Part shown: in pieces, positions 15,768-23,106 of the stretch | Layout of the letters: the number at the start of each line of letters is the position of its first letter | How positions within the stretch are numbered: the stretch's first letter is position 1 | Origin: Akkermansia sp. N21116 | GTDB taxonomy: Bacteria > Verrucomicrobiota > Verrucomicrobiia > Verrucomicrobiales > Akkermansiaceae | Reading direction: 5' to 3' | Length of the DNA: 64,000 nucleotides | NCBI RefSeq assembly: GCF_029854705.2 | Contig: NZ_CP139035.1 | Span: 1,364,001-1,428,000 of the forward strand | Notes under the pieces: generated by a model | Told to the model about the DNA's origin: nothing | Databases searched by the model: none | Seen by the model: only the letters and a program-made list of their open reading frames with translations | Program-made: the position numbers and the translations under genes

Positions 15768-18548
15768 TTATTCGTCCTTACCTTTCATGTTTTCAATAAA
15801 TTCTTTTTCCTGTTTTTTTACGAGTTCCCTTATTTCAGAGGCCGATCCGGAATCAGCCAGTCTGATATAGTGAGCAGTGAGACAATCATAGAATTCCGTA
15901 ATTTTGGCACCGTTGTCTTTACGTTTGAATTGCAGATTGGGAGGGGAATCATCGATCATTTTCCGAAGCCATGGGACGGATTCTTCCGGAGGAAGGACCA
16001 TGACGGCAGCATTGATCTCCAGAGTCAGCTGGGTCATCATCTCTTCAGGCTTTTTCTTGGGAGGGCGGCGATTCTTGGATTTGCTCTTCAAGTGGCGGAC
16101 GATTTCCTTGAAATCATGATCGACGCTATTGACAATGGGCTTGTAACCCTGCGTTTTGGCGAGGGCTATCTGATAGCCTTGTTCCTTATCAGGATAGATG
16201 CTCTTCTTGGCAGCGGAGCGCATCCATGTAAGCACTTTTTCCCATCCGCGCTTGTCGTATGTGGGAAGAGGCTTTTTCATGGCCAGTTCGATCATGGCGG
16301 AGCTGAGTGTGTCCGTATATTCGAAGGCCTGGTTATTGAGCCTGTCCTTGTAATTTCTGCTGGCTCTTCCCATTTTGGAGTTGGTTTTTTTACGTTTCCA
16401 GAGGTTGGCGACACGGCTGCTGTCAGGGATGGCTTTGTAGATATCGTCAATGCAGGACATGGCGGCAGCTAGGTCTTCTCCCCGGCGTTCGAAGACTGTG
16501 TACCAGGCATCGGTGAAGAACGGGTTGAGCTTGAGAATGCCTTGAAGAAGGGTATCCAAAACTTGGTCGGGTACTTCTTTTTCTTTGGCCATTTTGTAAA
16601 CATTCATGGCCAGACGGCTGTTCATCCAGTCTGCATCGTCCAGATTCATGCTGGCAGCAATACCGACATGGTATTCACCGTTGCCGGCACGTTTGGTGGT
16701 CGTATCTCTCAGGTAGAGGGGGCCGGTCGTTACCTTGAGAGTGTCGACGGACTGATCAACGGTCAGGATGCTGCCGCTGGCATTGTAATGGAATGTCATC
16801 AAGTTGCCGTGTCCGGGCTGTCCGGCGGGTGGTGTCGGGATGCCGAGTGCAATGGACGCATCGCGGGCAATAAGCGACATAGTCCCGCAAACGCCTCCGA
16901 CATGAAGGCAACTAGGATAGGCATCGTAGCTCCAGTCGGGATTGGGATCCATGGAAAACTGGACAGGAGGATTCGGTTCGTCGTCTCGGCGGTAGGGACC
17001 GTAGAACCACATTCTGGGTTCTCCGAATTTGCCGAGGTAGCGGTCCCATACATATTCGCATTCGCGGATGGGGCGGGTTTCGCTCAGAGGAAGCATGGCC
17101 AGCCAGGGTGTGTATTCCAGTGGTACTCCCTTCCATTCGACCGGGTGGTTTTTGACGTCCCTCATTTTTCCGATGCCTTCGTATTTGTTGACGAGGTATT
17201 GGAAGAATTCAGCGGGAGGAGGGAAGGCGTCCCTCTTGCGCTTAATCTGTTTGTTGCGGTAGAGATGTTCGTGAAGGAGGCTGACAATGTTATTTTTTGT
17301 GACACCTTTGTCGGCAAGGTCCTTGACGACAGTTTCCTGGGAAACCCACGCCTGCTTGGCAGTCATGTTTTTGGCAGTCAGGTAGGCGGCAAGCGCTTCG
17401 TAAGCTTTGTCGTCGACGCTGGCTGGATTGCTGCCGTAGAAGTTGATGGGAGGCTTCTTCGCGATAAAGAGGTCGGCAGGGGATGCCCAGTCTCTGGAGC
17501 CGGAAGCCGCATTGAGGTACCATTGGTGGTATTTGCCCTCTTTGCCCATATCGAAGCTGCCCATGCCGACATGGCGTCTGCCGACGGCGAAGGCAATGAC
17601 CATTTGGTCGTACTTGAAAGCATTTTCACCGACGGCGTTGATCAGGATGTCTGCGTTGGTAGCGACACTGGGATCCGGTGGATAGAAATTGGCGAAGATT
17701 TCCTTCTGGTGTTTTGTCTCCTTCATCCATTTTTCAAAAGCCGGCGAAAATGCTCCCCCTCGCACGGTGATATATTCCCGGACGAAATGTTCCGCGTATT
17801 GGGAGTAAGCATTGAGGACGGCATCGTTGATAGCTCCTTTGCTTTTGGCAAGAGCCAGGATGACATTTCTTTCCAGCTGCTGAAGGCTGTCGGATGGATT
17901 GTAAACGGGTTCCGGCTCAGGCTCGGGTTCCGGCTCAGGTTCGTCGGGCTCAGGCTCGGGTTCCGGCTCGTCCTTGACGACGGGAGGCGCCACAGGTTTT
18001 GGTTTGGGCTTGGGGGGAGGAGTGTTATGGACGACCGGCACAGGAGGAGGCGGTTCCATGTTCATGATCTGATACCCCAGATAGGCGATAAGAGCTGCCA
18101 GACCGAGAATCACGGCAGGCATGAATCCTACACTGCTTCGTTTGGGCTTGTAGTCGACAGGTACGGCTGGAAGGGGGGCGTTTTCTGCTGCCTGGGGTAC
18201 TGCTGATGCCCTTTTTCTGGTAGCGACGACGGGTGTCTGCTGGGGTGTTTGGATAAAGAAAATGGTTCCCAGAGCAGAGATCTCCATGGAACCGGAGGCA
18301 TATTTGAGCGTAAATTCGGATTTAGCCTGAGAAATGGCTTGGCTATTGGCCGAAGAAAAGACGAGCTTGCCGGAATTTTCTTCTCGGCGAGCATATTCCT
18401 GTGGACAGAATTCATGAATCAATACGGTTTCACCCTGCGGGGAAACAGCTTGATATAAATGGTACAACTCTGTCGATTCCTGATGGGCCGAGATGCGGTA
18501 CCCTTCCAGGAGGAATTGAATAGGGAGTGGGGATACATGATGAGCCAT
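15768..18548 (-). CDS. membrane protein: kinase N-lobe-like, Pro/Glu linker, transglutaminase-like domain (copy 2)
   Basis: 926 residues, colinear with the downstream paralogue over the whole length and identical at more than half of the positions by eye. The N-terminal region (about 10-100) resembles the first half of a Ser/Thr kinase: FLLEGYRI, LYHLYQAVSPQGETVLIHEF and CPQEYARR, ending at GTIFFIQT. There is no P-loop glycine series, catalytic loop or DFG. A membrane helix (about 141-162) and a PEPEPEP spacer (about 173-214) follow. The transglutaminase-like core has GGVCGTMS (C554), GQPGHGNL (H580) and TVDQSV (D598). The strongest block shared with copy 1 is WLAMLPLSETRPIRECEYV. A terminator follows, and the start ATG 18548 has no Shine-Dalgarno. 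Function unknown. Confidence 0.72.
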   Translation of the reverse strand: MAHHVSPLPIQFLLEGYRISAHQESTELYHLYQAVSPQGETVLIHEFCPQEYARREENSGKLVFSSANSQAISQAKSEFTLKYASGSMEISALGTIFFIQTPQQTPVVATRKRASAVPQAAENAPLPAVPVDYKPKRSSVGFMPAVILGLAALIAYLGYQIMNMEPPPPVPVVHNTPPPKPKPKPVAPPVVKDEPEPEPEPDEPEPEPEPEPEPVYNPSDSLQQLERNVILALAKSKGAINDAVLNAYSQYAEHFVREYITVRGGAFSPAFEKWMKETKHQKEIFANFYPPDPSVATNADILINAVGENAFKYDQMVIAFAVGRRHVGMGSFDMGKEGKYHQWYLNAASGSRDWASPADLFIAKKPPINFYGSNPASVDDKAYEALAAYLTAKNMTAKQAWVSQETVVKDLADKGVTKNNIVSLLHEHLYRNKQIKRKRDAFPPPAEFFQYLVNKYEGIGKMRDVKNHPVEWKGVPLEYTPWLAMLPLSETRPIRECEYVWDRYLGKFGEPRMWFYGPYRRDDEPNPPVQFSMDPNPDWSYDAYPSCLHVGGVCGTMSLIARDASIALGIPTPPAGQPGHGNLMTFHYNASGSILTVDQSVDTLKVTTGPLYLRDTTTKRAGNGEYHVGIAASMNLDDADWMNSRLAMNVYKMAKEKEVPDQVLDTLLQGILKLNPFFTDAWYTVFERRGEDLAAAMSCIDDIYKAIPDSSRVANLWKRKKTNSKMGRASRNYKDRLNNQAFEYTDTLSSAMIELAMKKPLPTYDKRGWEKVLTWMRSAAKKSIYPDKEQGYQIALAKTQGYKPIVNSVDHDFKEIVRHLKSKSKNRRPPKKKPEEMMTQLTLEINAAVMVLPPEESVPWLRKMIDDSPPNLQFKRKDNGAKITEFYDCLTAHYIRLADSGSASEIRELVKKQEKEFIENMKGKDE

Positions 18549-18645
18549 GAAGCGGATGATCTATCTTTCCGGATAGTAATATGAAGATGCGGCAGAGGCA
18601 ATGGCAAATCACGTCTCGTTGACGATGTATATCTTGTATTGTGAT

Positions 18646-19554
18646 TCAATCCTTTGGGCTGGAAGAGAAATGAATCCATCCTCCATCAATGGTATCTCCT
18701 TGTTCTGGTGGCGTCATGGTGCCGATGATGGTCAGGGGAGTATGGGGGAGATTGCGTCGGATTTGTTCCAGCAGCGGCAATTTGCCGGGAGGAATGGTAA
18801 AGAGGAGTTCGTAATCTTCACCGTCTCTGACAGCCTGGCGGGGTGAGCAACCATTTCTGCAGGGGAGAAGGGTTTCGGCTATCCTGAATCCGGTTCCTGA
18901 AGCCCGAGCCATGCGGGGCAGGTCGGCGGCGAGTCCATCGGAGATATCCATCATGGCCGAGGGGATGCCGGCTTCCCGGAGAAGGATGCCTTCCCGGATA
19001 CGCGGAGGGAATGTTAAGTGATGACCGGAATGGAAGGTGTCTCCCAATTCTCCGGTGACGACGATCAGGTCTCCCGGAGAGGCGTGACTTCTGTAAATAG
19101 CTTGGCCTTTGGGAACCTTTCCGGTTAGGGCGATGCTGAGGGCAAGGCCGTCCGTTGGCAGGGATGTCGTTTCACCTCCTGCGACAGAGACGTTCCATTC
19201 GCAGGCGAGTCGGGTGAGTCCCTCGTAAATGTCTTCCAGGGTTTTCATAGTCCGTTCCGGATGGATCATGACGGTAACGAGGGCATGTTCGGGGGAGCCC
19301 CCCATGGCGGCGATGTCGGAGAGGTTCCGGGCGAGGGCTTTTCTTCCGATAAGGCCGGGAGACGTTTCCCGGGTGAAGTGGATACCTTCGACAATGCAGT
19401 CGGTTTTGAGCAGGGTGTCGAATTCGTGGTCGCGGGTGACGACGGCGCAATCGTCTCCGGGGCCGACCAGAAGGCTGTCATTGCCGGGCAGATAAGGTAA
19501 AAGTCGGTCTAGAATTTCCTCTTCCCCCAGTCGGGCCAGTGTTTCCGGTTTCAT
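18646..19554 (-). CDS. thiL: thiamine-monophosphate kinase
   Basis: 302 residues from ATG 19554 (MKPETLARLGEEEILDRLL). ThiL phosphorylates thiamine monophosphate to the active cofactor thiamine diphosphate. Marks of the PurM-like fold are LLVGPGDDCAVV (ATP/Mg site), LLKTDCIVEGIHF, KALARNLSDIAAMGG, VSVAGGETTS, VVTGELGD, MMDISDGLAADL and RDGEDYELLFT. The same frame stays open far upstream, but that part overlaps the neighbouring membrane protease and is not protein-like. Start and upstream stop share one base (TGATG), which points to translational coupling with the CPBP protease gene. Confidence 0.94.
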   Translation of the reverse strand: MKPETLARLGEEEILDRLLPYLPGNDSLLVGPGDDCAVVTRDHEFDTLLKTDCIVEGIHFTRETSPGLIGRKALARNLSDIAAMGGSPEHALVTVMIHPERTMKTLEDIYEGLTRLACEWNVSVAGGETTSLPTDGLALSIALTGKVPKGQAIYRSHASPGDLIVVTGELGDTFHSGHHLTFPPRIREGILLREAGIPSAMMDISDGLAADLPRMARASGTGFRIAETLLPCRNGCSPRQAVRDGEDYELLFTIPPGKLPLLEQIRRNLPHTPLTIIGTMTPPEQGDTIDGGWIHFSSSPKD

Positions 19555-20369
19555 CAGCTTTGGAAGTAGGGGATGATGAACATATGGAGAACGGTCAGGA
19601 AATTGAAGATGGAATGTGTGACGATGGGAACCAGTAGTGTCTTGGTCTTTTCGTAAAGAAAGATGAGTAGCAGGCTGAAACAGGCCAGAGGAAGAGATTG
19701 AACCAGGTTCAGGTGAATTATCCCGAAAAACAGCGATGTGGCGGTTATGGCGATGATACTCCCGGTGTAACGTTTCAAATAGGGGTAGATGAAGCCTCGG
19801 AAACACAATTCCTCGACGACAGGAGCGATGAAGACGGCACTTACGGCTATGGCAATCTTTATATGCAGGGGGCCGTTTTTCAGAGTATCGACAGTGGTTT
19901 GGACGAGTGGTGATTCCAGTTTCCCGGCGAGCCATGCGGATAGTCCGGTATCTTGGTAGGCGACCAGTAGCAACTGCATGAGAATGATGACTGCTGCAAT
20001 GTAGAAAATTTGAGGGATGGTTTTCCACTTGGTCCAGCCGGCCATGGAGGACATGTGGGCTGAACTGAGGCGTTTGAAGAGGACGATGGCGATGATAATC
20101 TGCGGAATGGTCGAAATAATCATCCTCTCGATATCGATTGTTCCTACTTTTTCTCCAGGCATGTTAAATGCACTGAGCGGCGTCAGGGCATAGAAGAGGA
20201 TGACCAGAGTAACGATCAGGATATCTCGGGAGGAAAATTGCTTGACGGGGATGCCGTATTGAGCCGGCCTCCAGGACGGATGCCAGCTGAAAAGGAGGGG
20301 CAATCCTTCTATAGCGAGGAGAAGAATTGCCGCCATCCATGAAGTGAACTGGGCTTCAAACGGGCTCAT
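19554..20369 (-). CDS. CPBP-family intramembrane metalloprotease
   Basis: 271 residues, mostly membrane helices. The family's three motifs are present in the second half: EE with R in VVEELCFRGFIYPYL, a histidine in FFGIIHLNLV, and HSIFN in VTHSIFNFL. These bind the catalytic metal in CAAX-type (Rce1-like) proteases of the inner membrane. Bacterial members act in protein processing, bacteriocin immunity or unknown pathways; the substrate here is unknown. The gene overlaps sppA by 4 bp upstream and touches thiL downstream. The sppA-CPBP pair puts two membrane proteases in one transcript. Confidence 0.9.
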   Translation of the reverse strand: MSPFEAQFTSWMAAILLLAIEGLPLLFSWHPSWRPAQYGIPVKQFSSRDILIVTLVILFYALTPLSAFNMPGEKVGTIDIERMIISTIPQIIIAIVLFKRLSSAHMSSMAGWTKWKTIPQIFYIAAVIILMQLLLVAYQDTGLSAWLAGKLESPLVQTTVDTLKNGPLHIKIAIAVSAVFIAPVVEELCFRGFIYPYLKRYTGSIIAITATSLFFGIIHLNLVQSLPLACFSLLLIFLYEKTKTLLVPIVTHSIFNFLTVLHMFIIPYFQS

Positions 20370-21454
20370 TGTTCGCTGACGAGAGAACCTGTCGCATAAT
20401 GTTGAGGCAGCATGTAGGGAACGCCTGGACGAAGCTGGGGTAGGGAGGCGTTGCCGATTTTAACGGAGATGTTTTTACTGGTTTTGGCTTCCATAGACAA
20501 CAGGGAGAGGAATTCGGCAAATCCCCTCTTTTCTTCCAAAAGGATGACTTTGGGATCGGTTGTCCCTCCAAGATCGCCGGCTTTCGCAATGGCGTCGCGG
20601 AAGTATCCGAGTTGGTCGACAAGTCCCAGTTTTTTTGCATCGGCACCGGTGAGGATACGTCCGTCGATAGCGTGATCGGCTTCGAGTTTATCCTTGGCAA
20701 TTTTACGTCCGGTAGAAACGAGGTTGACGAAGCGGGCATATGTCGCATCGACCATTTCCTGGACGTAGGCTTTTTCCGATGTGGACATCGGGCGCATCGG
20801 AGAGAGCATGTCCTTGAAGGCTCCGCTGGTGAAAACCTGATTGCGGATTCCCAGTCTGTTCATGCCTTCTTCGAAGTTAATCCCAGAGATGATGACGCCG
20901 ATGCTGCCGGTCCACGTTGTCGGATTGGCTACAATCCAGTCCGCATGGCTGGAGATGTAGTATCCTCCCGATGCGGCAAGAGTACCCATCATGACAACGA
21001 CGGGTTTGCGGGCCTTTTCCCGGACGCGTTCGATCGCGTCATAGATGATGTCGGAAGCGGTGACTTCTCCTCCTGGGGAATCAACCCGGAGGATGATGGA
21101 GGAAATATCCTGGCGATTGGCAGCATATTCCAGAAGGCGGCCGATCGTGTCGCAACCAGCGGTGTCGGACGAGGAATCCCCCGAGGTGATGACTCCGTTG
21201 ACGTCAATGACGGCGATGGTTTCCCGGCTCCCTTCATTACCGTAAAGGAGACTCTCGGAAATATTGTTTTTCTCTTTGAGTGTCGATGCGAATTCTTCAG
21301 AATTGATCTGTCGGCCTAAAGCACCGAAGATTGCAATAATACAGATAATGGCCAGGGCTACGACACAAGCAAGAATGGCGAGGGAGACCAGGCAGCCGGA
21401 CAAAAATCCTTTGGATGATTTGTGCGATGATGGAACGGAGGATTCTTCACTCAT
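20366..21454 (-). CDS. sppA: signal peptide peptidase SppA (short form)
   Basis: 362 residues with one N-terminal membrane helix (about 22-45). Serine-lysine protease of the Clp fold that degrades cleaved signal peptides in the membrane. The catalytic serine lies in GTLAASGGYYISS, the oxyanion region in SIILRVDSPGGEVTAS, and the TWTGSIGVI segment is intact. The candidate general-base lysine is in GAFKDMLSPMRPM. The length fits the single-domain tetrameric SppA of Gram-positives rather than the double-domain E. coli form. It is divergent from the ROK-like kinase across a 130 bp spacer and overlaps the CPBP gene by 4 bp. Confidence 0.93.
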   Translation of the reverse strand: MSEESSVPSSHKSSKGFLSGCLVSLAILACVVALAIICIIAIFGALGRQINSEEFASTLKEKNNISESLLYGNEGSRETIAVIDVNGVITSGDSSSDTAGCDTIGRLLEYAANRQDISSIILRVDSPGGEVTASDIIYDAIERVREKARKPVVVMMGTLAASGGYYISSHADWIVANPTTWTGSIGVIISGINFEEGMNRLGIRNQVFTSGAFKDMLSPMRPMSTSEKAYVQEMVDATYARFVNLVSTGRKIAKDKLEADHAIDGRILTGADAKKLGLVDQLGYFRDAIAKAGDLGGTTDPKVILLEEKRGFAEFLSLLSMEAKTSKNISVKIGNASLPQLRPGVPYMLPQHYATGSLVSEQ

Positions 21455-21584
21455 TTGCGGGTCAGCCTAGTCTATTTGCCGGGGTTTTCCAGAATAAAAT
21501 CTCGTTTTGCAAATGGAATTGCCCGGAGAATCGAAATAAGCTTTCCTTGACTCTCTTTTTTTGTTACATCGCATTTCGTCTGCT

Positions 21585-22964
21585 ATGAATATTCAACCTA
21601 AAATCACACCTGTATTGGACCCGGGCTTTGTCCCCGCCGTTCTGTGGAACCGCGCTTATGAAGCCAAGGTTGCCGCAACGGAAGGTTCCCGTCAGCTTGA
21701 TATTGCTTTGACTCGTCAGGATGGCACTTGCTTCCGCTGGAGTGGCCGCATTCTCCCGCATACCGGAGACAATGTTGCCCTGAACAAGACATACGTGGAA
21801 CGTATCGTCAAGTTCCTCCTCTGGCAGAAGGGTGGCAACATTATTCTTGTCGCCGGAGACGATGCCATTGCCGCCATGCTGGCCGATTGCTACAGCCCCA
21901 CCGGGGAACGCGCATTCGACTGCGATTTCATCGGTACCAAAATTTATGGTGCGCCGATTACGGTGAAATCCGTTTCCATTGAAGATCTTCCCAAGGAAAC
22001 GACGGATTCCGTCACTCTCGGTCGCAATCTGGATGGTTACCGTATCGGTTTCGACCTCGGTGGTTCCGATCGCAAGTGCGCCGCCGTTGTGAACGGTGAA
22101 GTTGTCTATTCCGAAGAAGTTGTATGGGATCCCTACCACCAGACCGATCCGAACTACCATGTCGAAGGCATTGACGATTCTCTCAAGCGCGCTGCGGCTC
22201 ACCTTCCCCGTGTGGATGCCATTGGTGGTTCTTCCGCAGGTGTCTATGTGAATAATGAAGTGCGTGCCGCTTCCCTGTTCCGCGGAATTAGCCCGGAAGA
22301 CTTTGAAAAGCACATCCGCCGCGTGTTCTTCACTCTCAAGGAACGCTGGAACAATATTCCCTTTGAAGTCGTCAACGACGGCGAAGTGACTGCTCTTGCC
22401 GGAGCCATGGGAATGAATGACAATGCCGTTCTCGGTGTTGCCATGGGTACCTCCGAAGCCGCCGGCTACGTGGATCCTGAAGGACATATTATGCCCTGGC
22501 TCAATGAGCTTGCTTTTGCTCCCGTGGATTATTCCTCGGAAGGCGGTGTAGATGAATGGTCCCAGGACATGGGGGTAGGTGCCATGTACTTCTCCCAGCA
22601 GGCCGTTGCCCGCCTGGCTCCTCGTGCCGGGTTCGAATTCGGCAGCATGCCTTACCCGGAACAACTCAAGAAGGTGCAGGCCGCCATGGCCGAAGGCGAT
22701 GACCGCGCCCGCAAGATCTATGAAACGATCGGCGTGCATTTCGGCTATGCCATCGCTCACTATGCGGACTTCTATGAAATCCGGAACCTTCTCTTCCTGG
22801 GCCGCGTTGCTTCCGGTGAAGGAGGACAAATCATCATCGACAAGGCTAATGAAGTCCTTGCCGCCGAGTTCCCCGAACTCAAGATCAATCTCTGCGTGCC
22901 GGACGAAAAAACCAAGCGCCATGGGCAGGCCGTTGCGGCTGCTTCACTGCCCAAGATCAGTTAA
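21585..22964 (+). CDS. ROK/actin-like fold sugar-kinase-related protein
   Basis: 459 residues from ATG 21585. The N-terminal quarter is not recognised. An actin-like ATPase fold starts near residue 150: phosphate-1 loop IGFDLGGSDRKCAAV, then AIGGSSAGVYV, VNDGEVTALAG, and phosphate-2-like GVAMGTSEAAGYV. The layout resembles ROK sugar kinases, but the first loop has DLGGSD where DxGxT is usual, and the CXCGXXGC zinc motif is absent. Codon use is strikingly biased to C-ending and favoured codons compared with neighbours, which suggests very high expression. It stands alone between a divergent promoter region and a perfect terminator. The substrate is unknown. Confidence 0.7.
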   Translation: MNIQPKITPVLDPGFVPAVLWNRAYEAKVAATEGSRQLDIALTRQDGTCFRWSGRILPHTGDNVALNKTYVERIVKFLLWQKGGNIILVAGDDAIAAMLADCYSPTGERAFDCDFIGTKIYGAPITVKSVSIEDLPKETTDSVTLGRNLDGYRIGFDLGGSDRKCAAVVNGEVVYSEEVVWDPYHQTDPNYHVEGIDDSLKRAAAHLPRVDAIGGSSAGVYVNNEVRAASLFRGISPEDFEKHIRRVFFTLKERWNNIPFEVVNDGEVTALAGAMGMNDNAVLGVAMGTSEAAGYVDPEGHIMPWLNELAFAPVDYSSEGGVDEWSQDMGVGAMYFSQQAVARLAPRAGFEFGSMPYPEQLKKVQAAMAEGDDRARKIYETIGVHFGYAIAHYADFYEIRNLLFLGRVASGEGGQIIIDKANEVLAAEFPELKINLCVPDEKTKRHGQAVAAASLPKIS

Positions 22965-23005
22965 TTGATATTCCCTGAGGTTCCTCTCTGGGAACCGTAT
23001 GATGA

Positions 23006-23041
23006 AAAAGCCTGTTCTGTGTAATTCGGGACAGGCTTTTT
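23006..23041 (+). terminator. intrinsic terminator after the ROK-like gene
   Basis: Perfect arms AAAAGCCTGT and ACAGGCTTTT around a 15-base loop, with a T tail. It lies inside an upstream extension of the next open frame, which helps to rule out early starts for the kinase gene. Confidence 0.9.
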
Positions 23042-23106
23042 CGAATTTGATGCAGGAGAGGTTCATAGGCGAATTTTTTATATCGTCCGTTGACGGAGCT
23101 CATGGT

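Noticed and set aside
16542-18206. 554-codon plus-strand open frame opposite the second large membrane protein, and a similar 413-codon one at 12970-14211
   Set aside because: The minus-strand proteins are conserved paralogues; the antisense frames have Gly/Phe-rich sequence without domains and do not align well with each other as proteins should.
21564-22922. 452-codon minus-strand open frame opposite the ROK-like gene
   Set aside because: A by-product of the strong codon bias of the plus-strand gene, which has fold motifs.
22999-23106. N-terminal extension of the Ser/Thr kinase starting at 22999
   Set aside because: It would contain the terminator hairpin of the preceding gene; ATG 23107 has a good GGAG.
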